From contig NZ_JAOSZE010000039.1 in assembly GCF_025630775.1 (NCBI RefSeq), positions 1 through 64,000 of the forward strand: 64,000 bases of DNA, in the 5' to 3' direction. The position numbers and the translations under genes were made by a program. The notes under the pieces were generated by a model that saw only the letters and a list, made by a program, of their open reading frames with translations, had not been told where the DNA came from and made no database searches. This DNA is from Actinoplanes sp. KI2. GTDB taxonomy: Bacteria > Actinomycetota > Actinomycetes > Mycobacteriales > Micromonosporaceae. Of this stretch, positions 44,910 through 54,288 are shown in pieces. Each line of letters begins with the position of its first letter. Positions within the stretch are counted from its first letter, which is position 1.

Positions 44910-46105
44910 CGCCGGACCTGCAAACCCCGTCGATGCTGGACCGCCTCGGTGAAGGCGGGATCGCCCACGGTCCGGGCGAGCGCGGCGAAGTAGGCGTCCT
45001 CGGCCGCGGCGTACGCCTCGCGGATGGCCCGCTCCTGAACCTCCGGGTCGCCGCCGGCCGGGCCGTCCGGACCGGGCGGCGAGAGGTACGCCGGGTTCAG
45101 CCGGGTGGCCGTCGCCCGCATCAGCAGGTCGAACCGGTTGCGGTGGGCGCGGTTGCGGACGTACGCCTCCTGGAACGGGTGCCGCCGGGCGAGCCCGAGC
45201 ATGAACGACATCGCGCCGACCAGGAGCATCAGCGCCACGAACATTCCGATCACGGTCAGCGGCGTCACGGTGATCTGCTCGGGCCGGCCGAGGTGCTGCT
45301 CCAGCACGCGGCCGCGGAGCAGACCGAGCACTACGGCCACGAACAGCCAGCTCGCCACCAGCACGGCCGCCGCGTACCAGCCGCGTCGCTCGCCGCCGGT
45401 GGCGTTCCGGCTGCGCAGCAGCGTGCCGGAGAGGAACGGGCCGAGCACGATCACGCCCGACGTCAGCAGCGCCATCCAGCGGGTCAGGGTGGCCTGCGAC
45501 GGCTCCGCGCCGAGGAAATGGTCGAACACGGCGAACTGCACGATCGTCTCGGCGGCGAGGAGTACACCGAGGATCAGCACCCGCCAGATCAGCCGCAGCG
45601 GGACGGTCTCGCCCTCCCACGGCGTGCGGTCGCCCTCGTGCGGCTGCTCGACCGGGTCGAGCAGGCCGTCCAGGTCGGCGGCGGCCCGGGCCTCGGCGGC
45701 CGCCTCCTGGGTGGCCAGCCCGGCCATCCGCGCCCGGGCGTCGTCCATCCGGGCCTGTGACTCGTCCCGGCGGGCCTGGGCCGCCGCGATCCGCTCCTGG
45801 GTGTGCTGCTGGGCGGCGCGCAGCGAGGCGAGCGCCCCGTCCCGGCGGCTGCGCAGCTCGCGTACGTAATCGGGGTCGAAGTCCTCGGACGGCGGGTCGT
45901 CCGGCCCGCCGAAGGACCAGGGGTCGTACATCGTGGCTTCGGCGTCCGCGACGCCCCGGCGCTCCGCCTCGGCGGTCAGCTCGGCCGCGGAGATCCGCGG
46001 GTCGACCTGGGGGCGGGGCAGCGGGGCGGACTGGGCCATGCGTAAGCCGCCGGCGATGGCCCACAACGACCACCACCGTTCGATCAGGCGCTGGAAGAAG
46101 GCCAT
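44906..46105 (-). CDS. Four-TM membrane protein with coiled coil
   Basis: A 399-residue protein of unknown function. An acidic, Asp/Pro-rich N-terminal part is followed by a predicted coiled coil (about 90-160, rich in Ala, Arg and Gln). Four membrane segments follow (WRVLILGVLLAAETIVQF, a second near GVIVLGPFLSGTLL, WYAAAVLVASWLFVAVVLGLL and VIGMFVALMLLVGAMSFML), then a charged cytosolic tail. The ATG before AFFQRLIERWW is chosen. It overlaps the FHA gene by 22 bases. It may anchor the complex at the membrane together with the kinase and the membrane JAMM protein. Confidence 0.8.
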   Translation of the reverse strand: MAFFQRLIERWWSLWAIAGGLRMAQSAPLPRPQVDPRISAAELTAEAERRGVADAEATMYDPWSFGGPDDPPSEDFDPDYVRELRSRRDGALASLRAAQQHTQERIAAAQARRDESQARMDDARARMAGLATQEAAAEARAAADLDGLLDPVEQPHEGDRTPWEGETVPLRLIWRVLILGVLLAAETIVQFAVFDHFLGAEPSQATLTRWMALLTSGVIVLGPFLSGTLLRSRNATGGERRGWYAAAVLVASWLFVAVVLGLLRGRVLEQHLGRPEQITVTPLTVIGMFVALMLLVGAMSFMLGLARRHPFQEAYVRNRAHRNRFDLLMRATATRLNPAYLSPPGPDGPAGGDPEVQERAIREAYAAAEDAYFAALARTVGDPAFTEAVQHRRGLQVRR

Positions 46106-46683
46106 GGTCTCGGGTCCTGACGGGAGAGGTCGACGACGGTTCCCTCGGCGTGCAACGCGAAGCGGATCCGGGCGTCCGGGCGCAGCAACCGGCGCTCGGA
46201 GGCGGGGATCTCGACGCCGTCGAGGAAGGTGCCGTTCGGGGTGGGCACGGGTTCGATCCAGGCGCGGCCGTTCGGCTCGGTCCCGATCACCGCGTGGTGG
46301 CGGGACACGTTCGGGTACGACCGGAAGAGCGCGGCGTGCGGGCCGAGCCGGCCCAGCTCGACGCGGGCGTCCCGGCCGAGCTCGACCTGACCGGCCGGGA
46401 AGCGGACGACCAGCGCGGGCGGCGTCAGCGATCGGCGGCAGTCCGGGTTCAGGCATTCCGTGTTGCCCGGGTGGGCCACCGGCGTGCCGCAGTTCCAGCA
46501 GACCGAGCGGTCGACGACCGGCTGCGGCGAGGGCTCGGGGTGCGGCGAAGGCTCGGGGTGCGGCGAAGGCTCGGGCATCGCCTCCGCCGGATAGGGCTCC
46601 AGGGGACGGACGTGATCCGGGCAGAGCCCGAGGTCGTCGTCGAAGAGCCGGCCGGGGCCGCAGCGGGGGCAGACCTGGCTCAC
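46084..46683 (-). CDS. Zinc-ribbon and FHA-domain protein
   Basis: A 199-residue adaptor. The N-terminus has two zinc-ribbon-like clusters (CPRCG with LCPDH, and CWNCG with CLNPDC) joined by a linker with three PEPSPH-type repeats. The C-terminal half is an FHA domain with LGRLG, SYPNVSRHHAVI and the NGTFLDG loop that binds phosphothreonine peptides. It probably reads phosphorylation by the Ser/Thr kinase encoded in the same operon. The GTG start overlaps the stop of the ClpB-like gene (GTGA). Confidence 0.9.
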   Translation of the reverse strand: MSQVCPRCGPGRLFDDDLGLCPDHVRPLEPYPAEAMPEPSPHPEPSPHPEPSPQPVVDRSVCWNCGTPVAHPGNTECLNPDCRRSLTPPALVVRFPAGQVELGRDARVELGRLGPHAALFRSYPNVSRHHAVIGTEPNGRAWIEPVPTPNGTFLDGVEIPASERRLLRPDARIRFALHAEGTVVDLSRQDPRPWPSSSA

Positions 46684-48671
46684 AACGCCCGCCCGGCCGC
46701 GGTCACCCGCGCCTCGATCCTCGGCCCGGCGGTGGCGGTGCCGGGATACGCCGCAGTGATCTCCACGGTCGAGCCCGGCGGGGCGTCCAGGTCGAAGAGC
46801 TTGCGGGCGAGCGGGTTGATGAGGTTGCTCTCCAGCAGGTTGCCGATGCCCCGGCCGCCGTTCGGCGTGTCGATCGTGCACGCCGCCCGGAGCTGGTCGC
46901 GGGCCTGGTCGGTGAGGCTGAGCGACATCTGCAGCTCGCGTTCGACGGTCCGGACGATGTTGGTCAGCTGCAGCCGGAAGATCTGGTCGGCCGAGTCCCG
47001 GTCGATGAAGTTGAAGACGACGATGTTGTCGCCCAGCCGGTTGAGCAGCTCGGGACGCTCCAGCGTGACGGTGAAGTGCTCCCGTACGGCGGCCTTCACC
47101 GTCGCCTCCAGATCAGGGTAGGGCATGCCCGGTTGGACCTGCTGGACCCGTTCTCCGGTGGTCTTGTCGGTGGTGATGATGCCGAGGTTCGACGTGAAGA
47201 TCAGGACACATTCGGAGAAGTACGTGGTGATGCCCTGCCCGTCGGTGAGCCGGCCGTCCTCGAGGATCTGCAGGAACTTGTCCAGTACCGACTTGTTGGC
47301 CTTCTCGATCTCGTCGAAGAGCACGACCTGGAACGGGTTGCGCCGGACCGCCCCGGTCAGCTCGCCGCCGGCCTCGAAGCCCACGTAGCCGGGCGGCGCG
47401 CCGGTGAGCCGTTCGGCCGCGTGGTCCGCGGCGAACTCGCTCATGTCGAACCGCAGGTAGGCGTTGACGTCGCCGAACAGCAATTCGGCGATCTGCTTCG
47501 CCATCTCGGTCTTGCCGACGCCGGTGGGCCCGGCGAAGAACAGCACGCCCCGGGGCCGGGAAACGGTGCTGGTGGCCTGGGCGCCGGAGAGGCCGAGGGC
47601 GGCGCGCTTGAGGATGTCCAGGGTCTTGCCGGTGGCCCGGGGCTGGCCGATGATCCGGTTGGCGATCACCCGTTCGCCGTCGGTGATGTGCTTCTTCACG
47701 CTGTCGTGCCGCCACGGGTTGTCGGTGACCCCGAACTTGTAGGCGCGGACCGCGTCGGGGATCTGACCGGCGCCGAGCCCGCGGTCCCGGGACAGCCGGA
47801 CCACCTCGGTCATCGCCCGCAGCGTCATGCCCTCGGTGAGCTTCGCGAACTCGGCCGCGGGGGCGGCGCCGCCCGGGTTCCGGGCCGGTGGCAGCATCGG
47901 CACCACCACCTCGGCCAGCCGTTCCCGCTCGCCGAGCGTCGGCATGCCCACCGCGATCGTACGGATCGGCTCCGCCCCGGAGGTCAGCCAGGCCGGCAGG
48001 TCGCGCTCGCCCTCGGTCAGCCAGATGATCGGGTTGTACCGCTCGCCCGGCACCTGCCCGGTCTCGAACGGCTCGGCGGTGAAGGCCAGCTTCTGGCAGT
48101 ACAGGAAGAAGTCGCGCTCCGCCGGGTCGAGCTGGCCGGGCACCCGGGTGATCCGGGCGGCGTAGTCGATGACGACGGCGGCCCGCACCGGCGGCCGGAC
48201 CGTCGGGTCGCGTTTCGCCGGCGCGGCGGCCTGGTGCCGGGGGCCGGGCTGCCGGGGATCGGGCGTGGGCTCACCCGGGCCCGGCCCGGCGGTGCCGCCC
48301 TCCGGCGGCGGCTGCTCGGCGACGCCGACGACCTTCGCGAGGTGGACGCGGAGCCGTTCCAGCGACGGCCGCCGCCCGATGACCCGGTTGCCGAGCAGCC
48401 GCTGGGCCGCTTCGATCGGCACCGGCTGCGGCGGAAAGACGGTGACGCCGTCGACCGGGTCGTAGCAGACCAGGCAGCTGTATCCGCGCGGGGCGAGCGC
48501 CGCCCAGAGCAGCGGCAGCATCGCCACCGGCCGGGCCGGCCGGCCCGGCGGCTCCATCAGAAACAGGTCACGCAGGTTGCCGTGCAGCACGAACTGGGAA
48601 TGCACGGCGAGCGTGCCGGCCAGCTCGTTGACGAACGCCGGGAAGCCGGGCAGCAGCGGCGCGGTGGTCAT
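46680..48671 (-). CDS. ClpB/ClpA-like AAA+ ATPase with degenerate first half
   Basis: A 663-residue protein. The C-terminal half is a Clp-type AAA_2 domain with Walker A GPTGVGKTE near 380, Walker B VVLFDEIEKA near 452, GAPPGYVGFEAGG pore loop and the ClpB D2-small region. The N-terminal half looks like an AAA unit that has lost its P-loop (HSQFVLHGNLRDLF, PIIWLTEGERDLP). It lacks the usual ClpB N-domain and M-domain. It may disassemble or remodel a complex made by its neighbours. It is coupled by 4-base overlaps on both sides. Confidence 0.9.
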   Translation of the reverse strand: MTTAPLLPGFPAFVNELAGTLAVHSQFVLHGNLRDLFLMEPPGRPARPVAMLPLLWAALAPRGYSCLVCYDPVDGVTVFPPQPVPIEAAQRLLGNRVIGRRPSLERLRVHLAKVVGVAEQPPPEGGTAGPGPGEPTPDPRQPGPRHQAAAPAKRDPTVRPPVRAAVVIDYAARITRVPGQLDPAERDFFLYCQKLAFTAEPFETGQVPGERYNPIIWLTEGERDLPAWLTSGAEPIRTIAVGMPTLGERERLAEVVVPMLPPARNPGGAAPAAEFAKLTEGMTLRAMTEVVRLSRDRGLGAGQIPDAVRAYKFGVTDNPWRHDSVKKHITDGERVIANRIIGQPRATGKTLDILKRAALGLSGAQATSTVSRPRGVLFFAGPTGVGKTEMAKQIAELLFGDVNAYLRFDMSEFAADHAAERLTGAPPGYVGFEAGGELTGAVRRNPFQVVLFDEIEKANKSVLDKFLQILEDGRLTDGQGITTYFSECVLIFTSNLGIITTDKTTGERVQQVQPGMPYPDLEATVKAAVREHFTVTLERPELLNRLGDNIVVFNFIDRDSADQIFRLQLTNIVRTVERELQMSLSLTDQARDQLRAACTIDTPNGGRGIGNLLESNLINPLARKLFDLDAPPGSTVEITAAYPGTATAGPRIEARVTAAGRAL

Positions 48672-49939
48672 CGGGCCTCCCGCGCTCGCGGCCGCGCGAT
48701 CGGCGTCTCCGGAGTGGTCCGGCCCCGGCGCTGCGGCACGTGCCCGTGGTCGATGACCACCTCGGCATCCAGGCGGTCGGCCAGCTCGGCCAGGTCGGCG
48801 TTGAAGCCGTCGCAGCGGTCACGGTCGCGCATGGCCGCCTCGTCGCCGTCGACGTCCTGGTCGCGGACGACCCGGCCGTGCACCACGTTGTGCTCGTCGA
48901 TCCAGACCTCGGCGGAATGCTCGCCCTGCCAGTCGGTACGGGTCAGATGCAGGTCGGACGTGCCGTCCACGGTGTAGCCCTGATCGGCCAGGCACTGGCT
49001 GACCGTCTCCCGGACCAGGTTCGCGCGGACCACGCCCTCCGCCCACCGGACCGCCCCGGCGCCCTCGCGCAGCAGCTCGGGCGTGAGGTCGGCGTCGCCG
49101 GCGACGACCGCGCGGAGTTTCGCGGCGGTCCCGGTGTACGGCGCCGGCGGCGGGGTGCGGACCACGACCGGTTCCTCCAGCACGCCGGTGAGCTGGGCGG
49201 CGAGGCGCCGGCGGGCTGCACGCCCGTTCACGTCGGCGACCTTCATCTGCAGCTGGCGGGCGAACATCGTGCCGGCGCCGGCCGTCCGCGCCCGGGCCGC
49301 CGCCTCGAGCGCCTCGAACCGCTCGTTCTCGTTCACGTCCGCGTCGAGCGTCCGCAGGATCGCGTCGACGTCCGGGCCGCGGCCGGCGGGGCGGGCGACC
49401 GCGGGCGCGGGCCCGGGCCGGCGGTTCCGCAGCGCGTCCTGCAGCCGGCTCAGCGCGGCCGCGGTGTCCGGCAGCGCCGAGACGGTCCGGGGCAGGGAAG
49501 CGGCCAGCCGTTCCCGCTCGGTCGCGGCGCCCGCGGTGGCGAGCGCGTCGTTGGCCGCTACCAGCAGGACCCGGGCCCGCGCGGCCCACTCGACCGCCTG
49601 CTGCTCGGTGCACCCGTCGAGATTCAGCGGCGCGGGCACCGCGACCACCACGCCGGTCCGGCTGGCCCGCTCGGCCAGCAGGCGGATCCGCGCGTTCACC
49701 TCGACGACCTCGGCCGCGATGTGCGGCCAGCGCAGCGCCGCGATCTCCGCCTGGCTCTGGCGTTCGGCCTCGTTCTCGAGTCTCTGCCCCACCTCGCCCA
49801 GCGCGCGCAGCGCCGCCTCGGCCGCCTGGTTCACGGCCCAGACGGTCAGCGCGGCCGCGGCCGCCGCCGTGAGCACCACGACCGCACCGGCAGCCAGCAC
49901 GGCGGCCATCGGCAGGACCACAATTCCACCAGCACTCAT
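48668..49939 (-). CDS. Membrane-anchored coiled-coil protein, unknown function
   Basis: A 423-residue protein that I do not recognise. One long hydrophobic N-terminal segment (AAVLAAGAVVVLTAAAAAALTVWAV) is followed by helical, Ala/Arg/Glu-rich sequence with coiled-coil character to about 280, then a globular C-terminal part with QCLADQGYTVDG and VWIDEHNVVHGRVV. The ATG is preceded by GGTGAGGAGG at a short distance. It is the first gene after a 41-base gap that carries the GTCCGTCAG motif, so an internal promoter may start here. Confidence 0.75.
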   Translation of the reverse strand: MSAGGIVVLPMAAVLAAGAVVVLTAAAAAALTVWAVNQAAEAALRALGEVGQRLENEAERQSQAEIAALRWPHIAAEVVEVNARIRLLAERASRTGVVVAVPAPLNLDGCTEQQAVEWAARARVLLVAANDALATAGAATERERLAASLPRTVSALPDTAAALSRLQDALRNRRPGPAPAVARPAGRGPDVDAILRTLDADVNENERFEALEAAARARTAGAGTMFARQLQMKVADVNGRAARRRLAAQLTGVLEEPVVVRTPPPAPYTGTAAKLRAVVAGDADLTPELLREGAGAVRWAEGVVRANLVRETVSQCLADQGYTVDGTSDLHLTRTDWQGEHSAEVWIDEHNVVHGRVVRDQDVDGDEAAMRDRDRCDGFNADLAELADRLDAEVVIDHGHVPQRRGRTTPETPIARPRAREAR

Positions 49940-49958
49940 CGTTCCTCCTCACCGGACA

Positions 49959-49967
49959 CTGACGGAC
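49959..49967 (-). promoter_or_regulatory. GTCCGTCAG motif in the intra-operon gap
   Basis: On the - strand GTCCGTCAG lies 19 bases before the ATG of the gene at 49939, in the only sizeable gap (41 bases) inside the long operon. The same 9-mer is found upstream of the CHAT genes and at the operon's upstream end. It may mark an internal promoter or operator. Confidence 0.45.
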
Positions 49968-49980
49968 AAGCCGCCGTCGG

Positions 49981-52227
49981 TCAGGCTCCGCGGGCCGCCA
50001 GCAGCTCGCGTGCGCCCCGATCGGCCTCGGCCCGCTCGTGCTCCTGGTCGGTGTGCCAGTGCAGGTAGCGGGGGACGGTCGAGGCCACGATCCCGAGGCC
50101 GGCGAGCAGCGGGGTGATCATCGGCTGGTACGCGGTCAGCACGGCGGCCAGGCCCAGCACCCCGAGCAGCACGCCGACGGCGATCCGGCGGCCGGTGAGC
50201 GACCGGGCGGCCCGGCCCAGCGCGGTGAACCCGGCGCCCAGCGTCGAGTAGCGCGGATGGAACCGGCCGCCGATCTCCCAGGCCAGCACGGCCTCGGCGG
50301 TGAGCGCGGCCAGGCCGGCGAACATGGTGGCGACCCAGGCGTTCAGCACGGCGCCGTCCGAGGCGAGGGCGACGCTGTCGCTCACCGCGATGAGGACCCC
50401 GCACAGGGCGATCATCAGGAACACCCCGGCGACCGCCCAGGAGAGCGCTACCGGCCGGTTCTGCCGGCGCGACCACTCCCGGAACCGGCGGTTGCGGTTC
50501 AGCCAGGCGCGGCGCCGGGCGGCGGCCAGCTGCTCCTCGGCGCGTTCCTCGGCGTAGTCGCGGACCTGGTAGGCGAGCCACGGTCCGTCCGGCTGCTCGA
50601 CCAGGCGGGCGAACCACGGCAGCCGGAACCGGCGCGCCTCCGCCGCCCGCTCCCGCCGGATCTCGGCGCGCGTGTTGTCGTCCGCCACCGTCGCCCACAG
50701 GCTCAACGCCAGCGCGCGGGCGCGCGCCCGCGCGCGGTCCGCGGCGGCCTCGTGGGTGCCTTCCAGCGCGGCGCGTGCGCCCGGGTCCTCGATCTCTCGC
50801 GCGGCCTCCTGCCACCGCTGCCGGCGGCGCCGCCACTGCCGGTCGACCTCGTCGAGACCGTCGCCGCCGGTGAGGCCTCCGCCGGCCCCGCCGGTGGCGA
50901 GCAGCGGCAGCAGGCGGAACCGCCACAGCTCGTGCACGATCGCGGGCGAGTTGCCGTCGTTCGTGAACGCGCCCAGGGCGATCGCCGGCAGCGTGGCCCG
51001 GACCACGTTCACGCCGCGGTAGATCGGCGGAAGCATCGGCGCCATCGACCGGAGCAGGCGCAGCAGGCGCACGTTCGCGGGCTCCGCGGGGTCGTCGGTG
51101 TATGCCGGATCCGGCGGGAACTGCTCCCGCCACGCGGTCAGGGCACGCAGCGGTTCCGGGTCGTCGCCGAACAGCAGCCGTACGGTGTGCTCCCAGTTCG
51201 CCGTCATGGCCAGGGCGAGCAGCACCCGGTTGCGGTACTCGGTGTCGGCGTACGGGTAGGGGTGCTCGGCCGCGATCTCGGTCTCCGCCGCGCCGGCCGG
51301 AGCCGGGTACGCGATCGGCACCGCCGGGGAGTCGCCGTCCAGCCATGCGGTCACCTGCTCGCCACCCCAGCGTTCGTTGAGGTTCTGGGCGAGCAGGCCC
51401 TGGCACAGCAGCCGCAGGCGCGGGTCCACGACCACCTCGGTGCTGACCGGCCGGGCGGCGATCTCGACCCGGACCAGCACGTCGTCCAGGCCGTCGAGGA
51501 ACGGCTCCCCGGTGGCCAGTTCGAGAACGCTGATCCCCAGCGACCACCAGTCGAAGGCGGGCGACACCAGCTGTCCGCTGACGTACTCGGGCGGCAGGTA
51601 TCGCACCGTCCCGGAGGCGTCGGTCACCGACTGCCCGAACGGCGCGTACACGCTGATGCCGAAGTCGATCAGCGCGATCTCGAGCGGCGCGAGGCGGCGC
51701 ACCAGGACGTTCGCCGGCTTGACGTCCCGGTGCACGATCCCGTTGGCGTGCATCTCGCCCAGCGCGTCGGCGAGCTGCCGGACCACCCCGGTCAGCGCCT
51801 CCGCGGTGAACCGGGCCGGGTCGCTGCGCCGCAGCTCCGTCAGACTCCCGCCGGCCAGGTGCTCCAGCACCTCGTAACCGCGGCCGTCCGCCGTGCCGAC
51901 CTCGGCGACCGTCACGGCGTACCGGCTCTGCTTGCTCTCCAGGAACGTCCGCACCGCGGTTTCCGGGCCCGGGCCCCGGTAGAGCTTCAGCACCCGCTCG
52001 GCGCCGCTGGCCCGCTCCTCGACGAGGCACACGTCCGCCTCGGCACCGGCCCGGTCGAGCCGGCGCAGCACGACGAAGCGCGCGTCGAGGGCCGGCGGCA
52101 GCCCTTCCGGGACCGCGGGCCTGGTGCGGCCCGGGTCCAGCCGGGTGATGTCGCCGTCGTCGAGCCGGTGCCGGCCCGGGTCGAGCTCGGTGACGGGCGC
52201 GTCGGCATCGGGTGCCGGATGCGTCAT
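49981..52227 (-). CDS. Membrane Ser/Thr protein kinase
   Basis: A 748-residue kinase. The catalytic domain (about 45-300) has the VAIK-type lysine in ERVLKLYRG, HRDVKPANVL near 160, IDFGIS and the GTVRYLPPEY activation end, so it looks active. The glycine loop is poorly formed (LDRAGAEADV). A long helical region follows, then about four membrane segments near 590-720 (SWAVAGVFLMIALCGVLIA and others) and a cytosolic tail. It lacks the PASTA repeats of PknB. It probably phosphorylates partners read by the FHA protein of the operon. Confidence 0.92.
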   Translation of the reverse strand: MTHPAPDADAPVTELDPGRHRLDDGDITRLDPGRTRPAVPEGLPPALDARFVVLRRLDRAGAEADVCLVEERASGAERVLKLYRGPGPETAVRTFLESKQSRYAVTVAEVGTADGRGYEVLEHLAGGSLTELRRSDPARFTAEALTGVVRQLADALGEMHANGIVHRDVKPANVLVRRLAPLEIALIDFGISVYAPFGQSVTDASGTVRYLPPEYVSGQLVSPAFDWWSLGISVLELATGEPFLDGLDDVLVRVEIAARPVSTEVVVDPRLRLLCQGLLAQNLNERWGGEQVTAWLDGDSPAVPIAYPAPAGAAETEIAAEHPYPYADTEYRNRVLLALAMTANWEHTVRLLFGDDPEPLRALTAWREQFPPDPAYTDDPAEPANVRLLRLLRSMAPMLPPIYRGVNVVRATLPAIALGAFTNDGNSPAIVHELWRFRLLPLLATGGAGGGLTGGDGLDEVDRQWRRRRQRWQEAAREIEDPGARAALEGTHEAAADRARARARALALSLWATVADDNTRAEIRRERAAEARRFRLPWFARLVEQPDGPWLAYQVRDYAEERAEEQLAAARRRAWLNRNRRFREWSRRQNRPVALSWAVAGVFLMIALCGVLIAVSDSVALASDGAVLNAWVATMFAGLAALTAEAVLAWEIGGRFHPRYSTLGAGFTALGRAARSLTGRRIAVGVLLGVLGLAAVLTAYQPMITPLLAGLGIVASTVPRYLHWHTDQEHERAEADRGARELLAARGA

Positions 52228-52234
52228 CGCGGGA

Positions 52235-53416
52235 TCAACCGTCGCAGGACAGCTTGACCACGACCGAGCGGTTGCGGACCGCGGCGCCGGGGATGAGCGT
52301 GCCCGCGGCCGTCGTGTCCCGCACGCGTCCCGGGTAGTGCTCGCCGGCGCCACTGGCGCTGATCCGCGACTGTGCCACCCCCAGATCGATCAGGACGTCC
52401 TTGACCGCGTCGGCGCGGCGCTCGGACAGCCGCTGGTTGGACGCGTCGCTGCCCTCGCTGGAGGTGGTGCCGACGAGCTGGACCCGTTGCGAATGCCCGG
52501 CCATCCGTTTCGCCAGCTGCGCCAGGGTGGTCCGGGCGCCCTTCGGGTCACGGAAGTCCGCGGTGTTGAGCGTGAACCCCACCGGGCTGCTGTCGGTGAG
52601 CACGGTGGTGCCGCACTCGGGGAAGACCGGCTGCTTCGGCAGCGCGACCACGGTGACCGGCACGTCGGTCGGGACCGACGTGCGGCTCGTCGCCGACTTC
52701 AGCGGGTTCACGCAGTCCGCGCCGGCCTTGTCGGCGATCGTCGTCCAGAGGTCGGTGATCTGCTTGTGGAGGTTCTCCGGCAGGGCCGGCTGCGGGTCGG
52801 CGGTGTCGCCGAGACCGACCAGCACGACGGAACGTTTGGTCAGGTCAGGCATCAGCTTCTGGGCGTCGAGGAAGTCGACGACCTCCTTCGGGTCCGCCGT
52901 GAACATCTCCGAGTTGGTGAAGCTCAGCGGCCCGGTGGTCGGGATCCCCGAGTCGATCAGCACGATGGTGCCGCCCTCCGGCGTGCTCCGGGCGGCCACG
53001 GTCAGGGCGGTGAGCACGTCCGCCTGCGGCCGCTTGGGCTTCAGGGTCTGCACGTACCCGTCGGCCTGGTTCAGGAAGCTCTGCAGGTCTCGCTCGCGGA
53101 TCGTCGAGTTGTTGCCGTTGGTCCGGAAGGCGGCGGTCAGGCCCACCGTCGGCTGCCCGTCCACCCGGACGACCTGGACCTTTTTGGAGCTCTTGGCGGC
53201 CTCCCGGATCAGGCCCTTGACCTCGTCGGGCAGGCCGGGCGCCGGGCTGTTCGCGCGGGCGCCGACCACCAGCGTGATGGCCTGGCCCTGGTGGGCCGCG
53301 GCCGGGCAGTCGATCGACACCGGCTCCGGCGGGAAGGCGCCACCGCTGTCGCAGCTGACGAACGAGCCCGCGGCCATCGTGGATGCGGCCAGCAGGCCGC
53401 GGATCCGGTACTTCAC
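52235..53416 (-). CDS. Exported protein with C-terminal OmpA domain
   Basis: A 393-residue protein with a signal sequence (YRIRGLLAASTMAAGSFVSC) whose cysteine could be lipidated, although phenylalanine three residues before it is not ideal for a lipobox. A central region (LVVGARANSP, IVLIDSGIPTTG) resembles a von Willebrand-like or Rossmann fold. The C-terminal OmpA peptidoglycan-binding domain has LVGTTSSEGSDASNQRLSERRA. It would sit outside the membrane and contact the cell wall. The GTG start follows GGAGGAG. It lies directly before the kinase gene, so it may be the kinase's extracellular partner. Confidence 0.88.
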   Translation of the reverse strand: MKYRIRGLLAASTMAAGSFVSCDSGGAFPPEPVSIDCPAAAHQGQAITLVVGARANSPAPGLPDEVKGLIREAAKSSKKVQVVRVDGQPTVGLTAAFRTNGNNSTIRERDLQSFLNQADGYVQTLKPKRPQADVLTALTVAARSTPEGGTIVLIDSGIPTTGPLSFTNSEMFTADPKEVVDFLDAQKLMPDLTKRSVVLVGLGDTADPQPALPENLHKQITDLWTTIADKAGADCVNPLKSATSRTSVPTDVPVTVVALPKQPVFPECGTTVLTDSSPVGFTLNTADFRDPKGARTTLAQLAKRMAGHSQRVQLVGTTSSEGSDASNQRLSERRADAVKDVLIDLGVAQSRISASGAGEHYPGRVRDTTAAGTLIPGAAVRNRSVVVKLSCDG

Positions 53417-54288
53417 GGTGTCTCCTCCGGTCGGTCCGTTCTGGGTTGACGTTGATGCGGTGGTCGCGGCGGGTACGCGGGCGGGAGCGGGATCGGCACG
53501 GTCGGGTCGTCCCACCCGGTCCGGCCGACCGCCCGGGCCGCGTTCCGGTTCTGCGCGAAGATCAGCTCCGCGTCCGCCCGGAGCCGGTTGGCGGTCGCCT
53601 CGAACTGCCGATCCACCTCCGCCATCGCGACTTCGCGGCGCCGGCGCGCCCGGCTGATCGCCAGCCACACCTGTTCGGCCTGCGAGAACTCCCAGTGCGT
53701 GTCGGCGTGCTTAGTGGCCGCCGTGGTCCGCTTGGTGGCGGCCCGGCCGAACTGCCGGGCGGCCGGCTCCTGCCGGAAGTAGCCGGCCAGGCTCGCCACC
53801 ACCCCGGTCGCGATGTACAGCACGAGGAAGAGCAGCGCGGACAGGTACAGCGGCGTGCTCGACCCGCCGGTGCCCAGGTCGTCGGTGACGGTGCCGCTGT
53901 CGGTGGTGAACGTGGAGGCGCCGCCCGGCTCCAGGACCAGCCGCACGACGAACGCGACCACGCCGAGCATCGCCCAGGTGCCGCCGAGCACCAGCGCCAG
54001 CGTCTTCGAGCCGGTGATGTTCCGCGGGTTGATCGTGGCCCGCGCCTGGAGCCCGGCGTAGTGGGCCAGGGTCAGCGCGACCGAGGCGAACCCGGCGACC
54101 GCGATCGTCACCATCAGCGGCGGGACGTTCAGCACCAGGATCAGCACCTGGTAGAAGGTCACCACGTCGACACCCCCGGCGGCCAGCAGGACCAGCCAGA
54201 ACAGGCCGTGCGTCCAGGACCGCCCGGCGATCTGCGAGAGGTCGCCGTGGATGATGCCGCGCGGTGGCCGGTCGGTGGGCTCGATCAT
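53413..54288 (-). CDS. Four-TM membrane protein with coiled-coil tail
   Basis: A 291-residue protein of unknown function. Four membrane segments occupy about 25-175 (LFWLVLLAAGGVDVVTFY, VTIAVAGFASVALTLAHYAGL, LALVLGGTWAMLGVVAFVV, LYLSALLFLVLYIATGVVASL). A charged helical part follows (REVAMAEVDRQFEATANRL) and a Pro-rich end. It overlaps genes on both sides by 4 bases. It probably belongs to the same membrane assembly as the kinase and the OmpA-domain protein. Confidence 0.8.
   Translation of the reverse strand: MIEPTDRPPRGIIHGDLSQIAGRSWTHGLFWLVLLAAGGVDVVTFYQVLILVLNVPPLMVTIAVAGFASVALTLAHYAGLQARATINPRNITGSKTLALVLGGTWAMLGVVAFVVRLVLEPGGASTFTTDSGTVTDDLGTGGSSTPLYLSALLFLVLYIATGVVASLAGYFRQEPAARQFGRAATKRTTAATKHADTHWEFSQAEQVWLAISRARRRREVAMAEVDRQFEATANRLRADAELIFAQNRNAARAVGRTGWDDPTVPIPLPPAYPPRPPHQRQPRTDRPEETP

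Noticed and set aside
45933-48977. 1014-codon + strand frame opposite the FHA and ClpB-like genes
   Set aside because: No recognisable domain and typical GC-shadow composition; the opposite strand encodes well-defined motifs.
46084-53416. Kinase, FHA, Clp ATPase and OmpA-domain genes as a type VI secretion system
   Set aside because: These four parts do occur in type VI systems, but no sheath (TssB/C), Hcp, VgrG or TssK/F/G-like gene is present, and the ATPase lacks a ClpV-type first domain. The neighbours are Ubl genes instead.
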